Assembly: GCA_018806985.1 (NCBI GenBank)
Contig: JADANN010000428.1
Span: 1 to 64,000 of the forward strand
Direction: 5' to 3'
DNA from: Angiostrongylus vasorum
Lineage: Eukaryota; Nematoda; Chromadorea; Rhabditida; Metastrongylidae
DNA: 64,000 bases
The translations under genes and the position numbers were made by a program. The notes beneath the pieces were generated by a model. The model was not told where the DNA came from and ran no database searches. It saw only the letters and a program-made list of their open reading frames with translations. Below, piece by piece: positions 1-11,181 of the stretch (position 1 is its first letter; every line of letters begins with the position of its first letter).

Positions 1-575
1 AGGAATACGAAGAACGTATTTCAGAATCCGTTCCTTAAAAAAATCCATAAATTACCTGCCTGGATGAAACATGTATACTCTGCAAATAGCACGATCTATG
101 TTTGGAAATGAAACAATACCTGCAAGGGACCTTCTAAGATTGTTCAGTACGCAACAGAGATAGAAGACAATTATATAGCGGCCAGATTTACTGAAGAAAC
201 TAAACAAGTGCTCACCGTTAAGATATTTGTTGCTTCTTTTATACCCTTACTAAGGAAAAACATCTTAATGACCTCTGCCACATAGCCCTGTTTGTCCTTC
301 ATTTCGGAGAAAGGGGCTGAAGAGAATACTTCCTCAACTGCTTCCACCCATGATTGCACACAATCATTGTAAACTAAATATTTCTCTTGGCAAACTATGC
401 TTAGAATACGCGATGTACGCATAAAATTCGAGTGGAAAATATTACCAAGCAAACGATATCATGCCTACCCTTGAACTAGAGAGACTAAATTACCTGTGTC
501 CACAAATCCAAATGGGGAAAAACCATAGTACTGAAACTCCAGCTCATTGACGAGCTCAGCCTCTACATCGTCCAT
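1..575 (-). pseudogene. mis-12: MIS-12-like kinetochore protein, 5' part (exons 1-3), cut by the left edge, frameshifted
   Basis: MIS12 is a subunit of the kinetochore MIS12 complex, which links centromeric chromatin to the NDC80 complex. Exon 1 (575-494) starts at an ATG and contains the family's N-terminal FxFxGFSP-type motif (here FQYYGFSPFGF). It ends at a GTAATT donor in phase 1. Exon 2 (373-216) follows an ATATTTAG acceptor and encodes an amphipathic segment rich in Val, Glu and Phe; it ends in phase 0 at GTGAGC. Exon 3 starts at 79 after TATTTGCAG. Compared with the second copy at 56994-57185, exon 3 here carries one extra base near 51-54, which brings a TAA into frame before the LKYVLR-IP motif. 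Exons 1-2 plus the exons 3-4 seen in the other copy would give about 196 residues, close to the roughly 205 of human MIS12. The frameshift may be real decay or a consensus error. The 3' end lies outside the window. Confidence 0.72.
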
Positions 576-2277
576 CTCCTTTTGATGTACTTGTCAAAAC
601 ACCTAGCGTTTTCCAGAATTGAAACAAAAATTATTCAATACACTACTAAAACACAAAAGCCAAAATATAATACCGCAAAACGTGTAGTCATATACAAATG
701 AGAAAAAAGAACACGTTTATTAGTGCTTTCAAACAACAATTACAAAACAACCATAAACGAAAACGGGAGTCACCTAACCCCTTCGCGACGATGTCGAACT
801 TCGATAACGGGGGGCGATGATTTCTCGATCGCGTATATGTTCGAAACACACAATGGCAAGAAAAGTGTATCACTCCATCTCACTTGTTTAAGTGCGTTCA
901 CTAAAACAACATTAAACTAAGCTAAACTAACTGGAAGGATAACAAAGCATCTGCTCTTCGAATGGCACAGGAAAAACAAGCGGGTGGCAAAGAAGCACAG
1001 TGCGGCAAATCGTCAAGAATAACAGATGGCGAAGATGTCGACGAGGAGAATGTTGTTCCGAAGTGTGGAAAGAGCATCACTGGAAAATGCTTCACTGCTG
1101 TTGATATTTTTGGGCGGAAAGATTCTTGTAAGCATCATTTTTTGACGAACATCCACTAGGATCACTTGGTCAACCAAAATAAAACAAGGAAAGCTGCAAT
1201 ATACTGTCCGCAGATCACTGCTAGGATTTTTCCAACAATGACGGCAAAAAAGTGCAATACCTACACGACTTTTGCGCCCTCTTAAGGTTGGAGAAACACA
1301 ATAGATTGAGCCTAAATTCCACGTAACGTTACTATACACCAATCACTGTCTAGGATCTGTTATGTTCTGCTTGAAGGCGCATCAACTCCTGGAGGCAGTG
1401 TGTTGTCTACAGGAGATTTCCGCCCTGATAATAGATTACTTTGTTGTTTCCAAAGCGATTCTTCCTTCAAGAAGCTCGAAAATATCTACATCTCCAAGCT
1501 CTACTTGGACAATACTCATTGGAATCACATCGATGCATCATTTCCTAGTAGAACAGAGTGTGAAAAAAAGTTAATTCGTAAAATCGCTAAACTTCATCGC
1601 TGTAACATTTTAGTCGCGGTGTTAAGGCTTCGCACACAAGAAATCTTAGAAAAACTAAGCAAGGACTATTCAGAAGTAACTCCATCGAGCAATGAACGTT
1701 TAATGGCGAGGGGACTATGTGGACTAAATGAAGGCGAATTTCAGGAACAGAGTGGTAGTACCCATATTCGCACTTCACAAAAACAGCCTAGATATGTACT
1801 CCATGCACTGACGAAGATGACGAATCCAAAAGTGTTTGTTGATCTCTCGTTAAGAAAGGAATAGAACGAAATAATCAAGGAAAATCTCATAAGAATTCCC
1901 TATTCCGAGCATTCTTCTCACACGGAAATCCTCGAGTTCTTATTAAGGATAGGATTCAAATTCTATTCTAACAAATCGTAAACTAAGAAGACGGATTGCA
2001 ACCCCATCCATTATAATCTTCTAGGTCTAAATAACTACGGGTAGTATACGTGCATAGGAATGCATTCCTTCTTTCGGAATCCTAAAAACCGGAGAAAGTC
2101 AAGGTAGATGTCTTATTAAGAAAATTATGAAAACTCCAATACACCTGGATTTGTCACGTTGGTTTCCGTTAGTGTTCTCTTCTCAAGGAAATGCGCTGGG
2201 TAGGCGTTTACGTGTCAAATTCATGTAAGTGTGAGCTAAAACTGAGCTCCCAAAAGAATATGTTGTCTCATTAGGCT
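576..2277. other. Stretch without a firm gene; two unassigned plus-strand ORFs
   Basis: There is a 154-codon plus-strand frame at 1400-1864, mildly hydrophilic and without any motif I recognise. A 65-codon frame at 962-1159 has a CKHHF and spaced cysteines that weakly resemble the first half of a RING finger of the PHRF1/SCAF11 type. Neither has convincing splice partners. I would not call either a gene without transcript support. Confidence 0.25.
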
Positions 2278-2555
2278 AAAAAGGATAAAGCTCTCAGCGT
2301 TGATCAATGCCTGAGGGATGCACTATCCATTCGATCTAATTAAGTATCGTTTGGAGGCGATTGAATGCATATCTGGCCTTTACAATGACTCGCGGTGGTC
2401 CACCGATGTATCAAGTCAGTGCCGCTGCCCTCCCAGACAAGTCTGGTACTAGTCTGCCGACCCCGGAGGGATGGTAGGCTTGGTGGGCCATGGGCTAGAG
2501 GATCGATTCCACGTGTGTGTTGCAGGGCGCCTCCGACCACTGCGCCACACGCGCC
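2278..2555 (-). repeat. tRNA-like SINE, family S1
   Basis: About 280 bp. Read on the minus strand it begins with a GCGTGTGGCGCAGTGG-like box resembling a tRNA A box, then GGAGGCGCC, then a GGAATCGATCC stretch resembling a B box. It ends in a conserved tail with CCTCAGG and a T-rich ATCCTTTT. Other copies: 6920, 20590, 32908, 41388, 43390, 49047, 60341. Confidence 0.7.
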
Positions 2556-3314
2556 CTATATTGTCTCATAGGTCTACAGTTTAGGTAGCCTGAATGCGAG
2601 AAAAAGTTATTCGTGATTTCATTCGATGTATACGTAGACCATCTCTTACTACTCAGCAATGGTTTGTTCATGGTCTAACGGTGCATGTAGAATGATCAAG
2701 GCATTCAATACAACAACGACATTTGTAAATTGCTAAATTGGTGTGGGAGCTTCAAGCCTGGGAACACTAGATTCCGGTAGTGTGAATCATGTATGAGACG
2801 TGCGATGTTTGACCTGCTGTCACCATGAAACTGTCAATAAAAACGTTAAGGAACAACTGCTACGGAGGACATATGTCAACCTTCCTGTCATGAAGCGCAC
2901 TTTGAATGAACGCCGTACGGTACTCTGAACTGCATACTAAGGTTTCGCACTTCGCTCAGCACATCTTCAGATGTGTTTTCGTCCGTGTTTGAGACTGGAG
3001 ATTTTCACGGACGATTCCTGTACCAATTTGCTCACCCCGGAGGGATGAGAGGCTTGGCGAACCACGAGCAGGATCGAACAGCACCGTGCTAATGATGATC
3101 GGCACCACTATCACTGTTCAATCCGTCTCCTTTTAATGAGGTATGGAACCAAGAAAGCACCAATGAAGGCACAAAGGAATGTTGGCCTCAGAAATTTCGT
3201 CAAGGTAAATACGACGTCGAAGGTGAGTAAAGTCGTGGACGGACTACAGTTGTTGACAACGAATTAAAGGGTTTATTGGAAACAAATACGTGCACAACTA
3301 GTCGGAAAACTCGT
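2556..3314. other. Intergenic, no gene seen
   Basis: No open frame with coding character. Around 3020-3110 there is a short remnant resembling the middle of the S1 SINE in minus orientation (ACCCCGGAGGGATGAGAGGC). The rest appears unique. Confidence 0.4.
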
Positions 3315-3670
3315 ACGCATCTTCATTGTGAAATACAACCATAATGTTGTTGAGTATTTGCAAAATCCAGGAACTCCGGTGTCTGCGGTGAGGACTGACC
3401 ACGCTTATACCCTTTAAAAGGGATAACACATTCAGCATCGATTTGTGCTCTCCAGATCAATCTCGGTGATGGGTAATTGCCGATAGCGCCTATAGATCAA
3501 TAACACGGTTGAGAAACAAGCGAAACTAAGGACTCAGATGATGTAGTGGTGAAGCCGCTAGTGCCCGAAAAGGCTTATAGCGTGTTCGGTCCCCACCAGA
3601 CACAAGTGGCCCGGAGTTCTGCAAATATCTCAGCAACATTACGATTATGTTTCACACAATACCCTGCCAG
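3315..3670. repeat. Foldback tRNA-like element, family M1
   Basis: Two inverted arms of about 110 bp (3315-3430 and 3540-3670), containing GCAAATATCTCAGCA-type sequence and ending near ATACCCTGCCA. The right arm starts with a GTAGTGGTGAAGCCG box that looks like a tRNA A box, followed by GTTCGGTCCCC. Similar full copies lie at 57195-57540, 51170-51650 and 60775-61060. Single arms lie at 34970-35085 and 46395-46530. Confidence 0.6.
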
Positions 3671-4199
3671 TCCTTGGTTGCTCAATTCTTTTGTGCACGA
3701 AATCCAAGATCTGACGCAGAAGATGGTACAAAAGCAAACGTTTCGCGGTTTCTAAAACATAGAAAATTGATTTCGGCGAAATGAGAAGATATGCATCTTG
3801 CACGGTAGGGTGTGGGTTGAGAGAAGTTAGTTTGAAGTTAAAAGCAGCCATTGTTTTCACGATTGAAAGAGTTTTTGCGACAGCAAACACGGCTTTTAAC
3901 CTTTGAAAAAGCAAATAAATTGTACTAAATATAGGACAGACGTCACGTCAGAGATGACCAAAGCAGGAGAAAACAGGCTTGGAATTTCTCATCTTGAAAA
4001 CTCAAAATATGAAGTAAAGCCGCAGAAGTGCCCACAGTATAAGGGTTGCATTCTATCAGAGACTCAATAACTTTCCCGAAGTTTCGAGGTGACTTTGAAA
4101 GGTACGTAACGGCAATGAGTTCTTCAAATGGTACAGACATACCCAGATGCCCAGCACATTACATACATACGTCCATAAAATATATACACACAAACACAT

Positions 4200-4231
4200 A
4201 GACACACATGCACACATAAACACATATATGT

Positions 4232-4274
<43 letters not shown>

Positions 4275-4290
4275 CATGTATATATACATA
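4200..4290. repeat. TA/TG-rich microsatellite
   Basis: A run of alternating TA with CATACA edges. The Tyr/Ile-rich open frames over it are artefacts. A matching tract lies at 58040-58160 in the duplicated block. Confidence 0.9.
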
Positions 4291-4559
4291 TACAGAACCA
4301 CGTACATTCAACAGCTTGTATACTAAAAAAGGAACGGATAGGGGCAATACTTTTAGAAGCTCTGAATAAGAATAGCAAGTTCAGAGAAACTCGACAAATG
4401 GACGTTGCAGGGAAAAAGAAAACAGAATTTTTTGTTACAAACAGAAATAGAATGGAACACAAATAGAAACATTTGATGACTCTACTGACCAGCCGGAAAG
4501 AAGCATTTGTGTTGTATAACTCGATGACTGGCCAGGGAAGGTCTAAAAATATTTAAGAC

Positions 4560-5660
4560 ACTGGAGTACGAGGCTTTGTTCCATTAAGCATGCACAGAGG
4601 ACCACTGGTCACAAAGGCTTGCATTGTAGTGCAGATGAGTCCACGAGAAGACGTCCATGCACAATTTAATGAATCATAGAAAACGTATACACACCCGAGC
4701 AACTGCTACACAAGCCCTAACTGCCACTTCTCTAAGCCCACAGACAACTACTCACAAAGAAGTCGTGACCAATCAAACTGTTGCAGAAAAAACCTCATGA
4801 AATTTGTATGTTCACGAAGTGTGGAAGTCAATCCGACAAGTAGGTATACATACGAACTCGAAATTTTCAAAACATCACTCACCAGTGGGTACTCCCGGTG
4901 TTTTGTGCTTTCTAAAAGAGCAATCCTTTCGTCCTTCCATCCTGGTGCCTCATCAAATAATGCTGCTGCAGAAAGTGGAGGCCAGCACAAATAGTTCCTC
5001 GACCAAAAACAAATGGTCTTCCCCACGAATTTATCTCCGTGGATCATAAATTACCATCCGTTCTTCCCACTTAAACGTCAACGCCATGTTGGCAGGAAAT
5101 TTCTTCCCGCCACAAGACGGCGTGCTCCTACCCAATATACTGTACAATGCCACTGCCTTGCTCGGTGAGTCAAGACCTTCAAAACGCCGATGAAGACTTC
5201 CTTTAGCATGTTCTCACATAGATCCCAATGAGGACCGGAAACACAAGCCTTATTCACGACTACGAACATGTGCTTAGGTTTCGTATGTTTAAATCCACAT
5301 CTAAGTTCCATGTGCAGAAGGTTGTGATCTCAGAGCCTGAGGAGTGAAATCCAACAAATGTCGTTCATAACAGAACATTCGCATTCACAATGATACATAT
5401 AGGTAAATGTATGAGAAAATGATCCGGAAGAGGAGGAGATTTCCGACGCATGAACCTAGGAACAGAACTTCAATGAGAGCACCTGAATGACGTAAGAACA
5501 ACATCGTTCAACAACAGCAAGATTGGTTTATTCACGTTCGATACTAACTCAAACACCTGTAAAGTCGTAATTCTATTGCGAACCTGTCGCGAAGATCGAA
5601 GGCAGCGGAAGCGTCGAGGGGGTTGCATTCGAAACAGCTCATGATGTGACCAATTGACGC
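4560..5660 (-). CDS. Unidentified multi-exon gene, copy A
   Basis: I do not recognise the product. The best exon is about 4995-4907, after a TTTCTGCAG acceptor. It encodes a segment containing EAPGWKDERIALLESTKH and ends at a GTGAGT donor in phase 0. Upstream, 5311-5078 is open with a KPKHMF...HWDLCE stretch, and 5636-5583 ends at an ACAG|GTTCGC donor. A further short open stretch at about 4570-4490 holds HRVIQHKCFFPAG. All have counterparts in block B at 57.2-59.8 kb. Between copies the reading frame of these exons is mostly conserved, but copy A has two extra bases (AA) near 5202, which shifts the frame after DLCE. This suggests one or both copies are decaying or contain consensus errors. 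Exon joining is incomplete. Confidence 0.45.
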
Positions 5661-6919
5661 TCACAAAAGCCTAATGGCAAGTTGAAAATCAGAAGAGAAG
5701 CCGAGTAAATGAACAAAGAATGAAGAAAATGAGTGAGGAAAAAGGAAAGAGTGGAAATGAAGATAAAATACAAACCTCCATCATTCGCCTCGCTCTGCTG
5801 TTCCGTTTTTTCAGTGAAAGGAAACCAAAACTCAGTGGACCATCGGCAGGAAACTCACACTCCGTGGAATAGTCTGTTTGCTGCTTAACAGCACACTCAA
5901 CGTTCTCAGCACTCTAAAGGACGCTGGCGCCCAGTCACTGTCGCCCGATTTTCAACGAGTCATAGAACCAGTGAATTCCTCATAAAGTGGCAATTAAGAC
6001 TTCATACCGTCTTAAGTGCGGGCATGTCCATCACCACCAGCTTGGGATGATACAGGCAGGTGCAAACCGTCAAAATTGGCACGTTGACGGTTCTGCACAA
6101 TCGAACGCGAAATTTATTGAGCAACAAGGCACCATTCGATTCACTGTTCCAGTCATCTCAATGAGAAGCAAAAACTTAAGGACCAACGTACGTTGGAAAC
6201 TATTGACTGGGACAGCGAAAGGACCTAACTCAGTAGAGAAGCGCATTTCATCTGAAAGAAGACCACTGTCCACGAAAGGAAAAGCTGAGAGGAATACATG
6301 AAAGCACAGATGAACAGAAACTCAGAGATGGGAAGCGAAAGCAGAAACACCCTCAGCCCATTTAAAATTCACCCACCAGGCGCGCGATTCAGTAGCGCGC
6401 AAAGACCGCCTGGCGCCTCGATTAGGTCGCGTTTGTGGCAACTGGTGAAGAGAGTAGATTATCCTTTAACCAACATGTCTCAGTATACTACCTTCGTCTA
6501 TTGAAGGCTTAGATATTCGTTTTTGCGAAAATTCCGAATCAGTATCGCGTTTGGTGAAAGCGCTAGATAAGTATGCAGTTTGTGTATCTATAAAGCACTC
6601 GGACGCTTTATTTTTTATTAGTACTTTCTGAAGCCAATACGGAGTTTTACAATCATCTGATTTATTTATCCGGACTTATGATTGCGATGACAGGGGTTTG
6701 CTTAGGCCTACGAAAAACTGTTTAAACTTATCAAAAATGGGTGAAGATGAATCAGAAATAATTTTTTTATTTTCATTGTTTAGTTCAATGTTATGTAGTA
6801 AAAGCGCTAAGTGTGATCTTTGCAGTTCAACCGAAAATAAACCTACAAATAATGTTTCACATGATTTATTTAGCATGTATTACCACATGTAGTATATTAT
6901 TGTACAATGTTATATTAGC

Positions 6920-7215
6920 GGCGCATGTAGTGCAGTGGTCGGAGGCGCCCAGCGATACACACTTGGGATCGATCCCCGCGCTCCAGGCTCACCAAGCATT
7001 CCACCACTCCGGGGTCGGCAGATTGGCACCAGGCTTGTCTGAGAGGATGCCAACAATGGATCGATACGTTGGTAGGCCACCGCGAGTCATTGTAAAGCCC
7101 AGATATGCATTCAGTCACCTCCAAACGATGCTTAATGAAGTCGAGTGCATGGCGCATCCCTCAGGGATCGACCAACGCCGGCGGTTTATCCTTTGTTTTA
7201 TCCTTTTATACTATA
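6920..7215 (+). repeat. tRNA-like SINE, family S1
   Basis: Full-length plus-strand copy. It starts at GCGCATGTAGTGCAGTGG (A-box-like), has GGGATCGATCCCC (B-box-like), and ends with ATCCCTCAGGGATCGACC and a TTTATCCTTTT tail. The 144-codon open frame across it is incidental. Confidence 0.75.
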
Positions 7216-7367
7216 TTACAACGTTATTATACATTACTATACATTAGCATGACGTGAACTACCTGCCATGGTTATCAGTGCGCAATGTTTACGAGTTGGT
7301 GCTTTGTTTTATGTAAATTGCAGTGATCTGCAGTGTTTTGTTCCAAATAAATTGTTATTGACTTCAG

Positions 7368-8042
7368 CTTGACGAGAATTCTAGCGAATTTCGAAGCGAT
7401 AATTGAAATAAAGCGCCTTGAGGTAAATGGATCAACTGGTGTTCGGGAATCTGTACAACAATCCAGGAATAGTCAGGCTAGCATTTCTGATAAAGTTTTC
7501 GAACAAAGCGAAACGATAGTAGGACAAGTTGACGGTTGCGAGGAAGAAGTGGTCCTTTACAGATCCACTATCCGACATCTGAAAAGGATCCAGGTTGGTG
7601 AAGAAGAAATTGCTGCAGTGACAACACTTGAGAAACTGTCACAAAAGGTACATGAAAGCTCTGGAACTACCAAATCTGATCACTCTAATCTAATTCGAAG
7701 AGAAGCTATTCAACAGTTCAGATAGTAGGCATGCATGATAAATGACAATTATTGAGTGAAATGTTGTTTTCTGATTTACATGTTTCGTACACGTTATGTA
7801 ATTACACCACATGTTGATCTAACCTCTTCTGCGAACTAATCTTGTTAAACTCGTTAGTTACAGGTAATGGATGAACCACGTCAGCCTACCACATCGAAGA
7901 TCATTCGTCTGCGTTGTTCCACACTATCTATTCGTCAATTGGCTAAGGAAAGCTTTTGGCTTGTTAAGAAGTCAAAAATTTTAGTATGACTTCTAACCTT
8001 GAAATTTCATCTCCCACATCGCCGACGCGTATGTCTGTCAAC
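7368..8042 (+). CDS. Two phase-matched exons of an unidentified protein
   Basis: Exon a (7368-7724) follows a TTGACTTCAG acceptor and is open for about 119 codons. It is rich in Glu, Ser and Lys, with coiled-coil-like stretches (EEEIAAVTTLEKLSQKV). It can be spliced at ATA|GTAGGC (phase 2) to exon b (7985-8042, after AATTTTAG), which encodes Y-MTSNLEISSPTSPTRMSVN and ends at a GTAAGT donor in phase 0. Exon b begins with an ATG of its own and could instead be a first coding exon. The next plus-strand gene is anillin at 12.3 kb. The Ser/Pro-rich exon would fit an anillin N-terminus, but I found no phase-correct link, so the assignment is open. Confidence 0.45.
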
Positions 8043-8329
8043 GTAAGTTGTTCTGGTTAGAGAAAGAATGAGTGAATTTCTATGAATGCAGTGTTTTTTT
8101 CTCTTACAGTGTTTGCGGGTTTCTTGTTAAAAGGGTATTTACGAAAAGCAACGTTCTTTTATAGCTTGGTCGTCTGTCTGCGCTCACTTCAACATCACAA
8201 AAATATGGAAATTGTGGATCCAACAATGAGCGACCAGGTTTTCTTTTTTATTTTGGGTTTTCTATCAACCCTTAAGTTCAACATAATGCAGAAGTGGCAT
8301 CTAAGTCGAAACAGGCTTTGTGCTGCTCA

Positions 8330-8812
8330 AAACTGATCTGCTTTTTTTAATTTGGCATACGTTAGTTTAAAGAGAAAGATGTGTGGGTAGAAAAGCGGAC
8401 ACATCTTCACTTCTTCGGTTGTGCCCATCATCACCTGTATCACCTGTAGTCCGTTGATCGTCGAGTGACTCGAATGTGCGCCAGTAAATCTTTCATTTTT
8501 CCCTGTCGCGTGCAAGAGTAGCCCAGTGGGTTCTGCTCGCTCTAGGGACTCGTCGAGCATCATATCTTTCTTCTTGGCTCTTCATGAAGAACTCTGACCA
8601 TCGGGTCTTCCTGCAGTACGTCTGAAATACCGAGGAATCCATTCACTAACGGCTCTTGTCCATCGGTTGTTATTCATACGCATTGCGTGTCCGGCCCACC
8701 TTATCTTCTACTGTTTGGCGTACAGAACTTCATCTTTGGTTCTTCATCTTTGACGCAGGTCGGAGCTTCGGATGCCTTCCCTTACTTGTGTGAAACGGGA
8801 TACTCCTAGCAT
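8330..8812 (-). pseudogene. RTE-type LINE, 3' end of reverse transcriptase ORF
   Basis: On the minus strand, starting at about 8812, the translation runs MLGVSRFTQVREGIRSSDLRQR, then KIRWAGHAMRMNNNRWTRAV, WIPRYFRRTAGRP and a tail of charged residues. This is the characteristic C-terminal segment of nematode RTE-like LINE polyproteins (family knowledge). It contains several in-frame stops and frameshifts. The upstream part is interrupted at 8812 by the Penelope-like element, and an RTE fragment resumes near 11290. Confidence 0.7.
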
Positions 8813-8865
8813 CTTTGTATTCTTGTTGAGCAAACACGAGGTGTTATTTTTATTCCTTATTCACG

Positions 8866-8908
8866 AACAAGCTTACGTTCCTGCGGATTTCGCCTTCCTG
8901 AGAGCCTG
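8866..8908 (-). ncRNA. Degenerate hammerhead in the inverted 5' arm
   Basis: Same position in the inverted arm as the ribozyme at 11141-11181. CTGAGGA has become CTCAGGA (the invariant G5 is lost), and CCGAAAC has become CAGGAAC (the GAAA core is damaged). Stem I and most of stem II remain. Predicted inactive. Confidence 0.6.
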
Positions 8909-9179
8909 GAAAGGTCAAGTTGACAGCAATCTATTCTGCCAAACACCTCCATAACCAAACAGAGAAAAACGCTGAACCAAGATTTCAATCACATTGAACA
9001 CAGCTTTGCACACTCAACGCTTTCTATGAGGCTTCCACTAAGTATGTCGCGTGGAGACGACATAATGAAGTTGATATTAAATTTCGGATGTTTACGAATG
9101 AAACTTTCAAAGTCCTTAATCACTATCGCGCGAGAAGATACAGCTCAAACCTTACTGCAGTGCAAAAACGTGGTATGCG

Positions 9180-10367
9180 GGAGGTACGAGGCTGATAAGG
9201 TTGAAAAACATAAGACTATCCGTTAGTGATAAGGGTGGAGAGTTTGCCGTAATTCCCCATCAGTTAGATGTTGAAATAACGAAAAAGCGTCTTGAAGATG
9301 CTTCGATTTATCGCCCATCATCTGAGGAGTTTAAAAATAAATACCGAAAATTGAACCACGAATGGGCCAAAATGGCAAGGGTTACTCTTTTAAAACCATC
9401 AGTTATCTCTCAACTAAAAGTTGAATTGCCAACATGTCCCGTCTTGTACTTGCTTATAAAAAACTCATAAGCTAGTATCCAGCGATGATCTTGCGTCTAC
9501 CGATCCATCATTGTTTAAGGTTAGACCAATCATTAGCTGTGTAGACGGGCCAACGGATAGGATAACATGGTTTTTTAGCCCTAATATTTAACTAGTTGTT
9601 GAAACACATTCCAGCCCATCTTAAGAATCTCTAGATGTTTCTGCATCGTCTACGTACTGCGCAGGCCAGCAGCGCCTACGTGATGGAGTCATTCGACGTT
9701 AGCACCCTTTATGCAAGCGTGTCGAATGACTCCGCAATGCAAGCCATATTCGAACTCCTGATGCGACACGAAGGAGAAATAAACATGTATGGCTTCAAGA
9801 TAGAGCAGTTGATGGCACTCTTAAAAAGAATGCTTGAGCTGCTCAATCTTCAGATGGTCCGGAAAGTACTACGCTCAAATAAGAGAGTTGGCAATGGGAC
9901 AACGACTGGCACCAAGCCTGGCCATTGCGTTTACGTCTAAGGTGGAAGCACCGGGTGAGCGATCTCGGCCGCTGCTCTACTGTAGATATATAGATGACTG
10001 TTTTGTCCTTTGCTCAACACAAGAGGAAATGGACAAATGTTTCGAGTTATTGAATGAACAGTCAGAGTGTATCAAGTTCACCCGAGAGAAACCGAAAGAA
10101 AACTGGCTTCCATTCCTGAACGTCCAAATTAGCCTGTCAGAAAATGGCTACATTACGAAGTGGTACCGAAAGCCAAGCAATAAAATCATCTTGGTTCATT
10201 ACCTCTCTTCTCACCCCTGTCACACGAAAAGGACGCTTGTAAGAAACCTGTTTCGAACAGCAACCAACGTGTGCACGGGAAGAGAGCAGAGAGAGGAGTC
10301 CCGGAACATTGCAATGCAGATAGCCATTTCTAATGGCTACGAAACTATAGCTCGGCATAGGGTATAG
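9180..10367 (+). pseudogene. Penelope reverse transcriptase, frameshifted
   Basis: The frame starting near 9201 gives the element's N-terminal region (SVSDKGGEFAVIPHQLDVEI, then KNKYRKLNHEWAKMA and LPTCPVLYLLIK). After a frame change at about 9470 come KVRPIISCVDGPTDRI and VMESFDVSTLYASVSN. A further shift near 9840 leads to GQRLAPSLAIAF and the YIDD catalytic box at about 9990, followed by the thumb region (WYRKPSNK, HPCHTKRTLVRNLFRTA). The aspartates of FDVS and YIDD are kept. At least two frameshifts and a stop at 10365-10367 separate this from the endonuclease. Confidence 0.85.
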
Positions 10368-10509
10368 GGGAAATCCTAGGCCTCCAAACGACAACTCCAG
10401 CGATAAAAAGTTCCCGTTTATCTTACCCTTCATCTCAAATTATGTAAGTGCAGCTATGAAACGCTGCTAAAGAAGGGCGGGTCTACAGAATTCGTTAAAC
10501 GTAGTTGAA

Positions 10510-10734
10510 ATGCCACCGAGTAATCGTAGGCGCCAGCTAGTTCGTAACCGCCTATATGAACGTCTATGTGCAACACAAAATTGCATAGTTTGCTCTAATG
10601 GTAGAGACGGTGATTGCATGAGCTCGGGTATAGTTTATCTGATCTCCTGTAAGATGTGCGGGGACGAATACATTGGCGAAACGGGCAGACCCCTCTGTGT
10701 CCGCATAAAAAGAACACCTAGTAGGCAAACGTAA
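10510..10734 (+). pseudogene. Penelope GIY-YIG endonuclease domain, truncated
   Basis: 74 codons. A basic segment (NRRRQLVRNRLYERL) is followed by CxxC-type cysteines and the GIY-YIG core: GIVYLISC (GIY position), then DEYIGETGRPL (YIG position), then RIKRT. A stop follows soon after; downstream, other frames still look like the family's C-terminus to about 10930. In an intact element this domain makes the nick that primes reverse transcription. Confidence 0.8.
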
Positions 10735-11140
10735 ACCAAATACCCCACTAGACACGCATAGGACGCAGAGACATAGCGGGGAGGACTTTGAAGTACGTGT
10801 CACGATCCTCGCGCAGAAATCGAGAACACAAGCGCGCAAAACTCTCGAGGCGTTCTGGATTAATTCCAGAAATCCGAATATGAACCACAGGGAAGAATGC
10901 CTCATTATCACTTGTGATATTGGGCAGTATATAAGGCTGTTATTTTGATGGGAGGGACATATTACGCTTCCATGTGAACTCTGTGCGGTTGGTCTCCACG
11001 CGACATACTCAGTGGAAGCCTCATAGAAAGCGGTGAGTGTGCAAAGCTGTGTTCAATGTGATTGAAATCTTGGTTCAGCGTTCTCTCTGTTTGGTTATGG
11101 AGGTGTTTGGCCCAATAGATTGCTGTCAACTTGACCTTCC

Positions 11141-11181
11141 CAGGCTCTGAGGAAGGCGAAATCCGCCGAAACGTCAGCTTG
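11141..11181 (+). ncRNA. Hammerhead ribozyme (minimal, Penelope type), well formed
   Basis: Stem I: CAGGCT (11141-11146) pairs with AGCTTG (11176-11181), six pairs including one wobble. The core CTGAGGA follows, then one extra A, then stem II GGCG/CGCC with an AAATC loop, then GAAAC, then GTC. The predicted cleavage is after C11175. Stem III would be only AC/GT, so efficient folding would need a dimer, as described for Penelope hammerheads. All core residues I can place (CUGANGA, GAAA, UH) are present. Confidence 0.75.

Larger units (their letters stand above)
3315..6490. repeat. Duplicated block A (partner at 57195-59825)
   Basis: Long stretches match the block at 57.2-59.8 kb in the same order and orientation, with scattered substitutions and small indels. 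Both start with an M1 foldback repeat, then a TA microsatellite, then the exon ending near 4907, then the exons at 5078-5311 and 5580-5640. Block A contains about 0.5 kb (roughly 5700-6240) that block B lacks. In both places the block lies just right of MIS-12 sequence, so the duplication probably included that gene. Confidence 0.8.

Noticed and set aside
962..1342. RING finger gene of PHRF1/SCAF11 type
   Set aside because: Only half of the metal ligands can be placed and no continuation was found in any frame.
4056..4462. Several 60-112 codon Tyr/Ile/Val-rich frames
   Set aside because: They are translations of a TA/TG microsatellite, open on both strands; the same applies at 57882-58279, 45693-46055 and 60132-60810.
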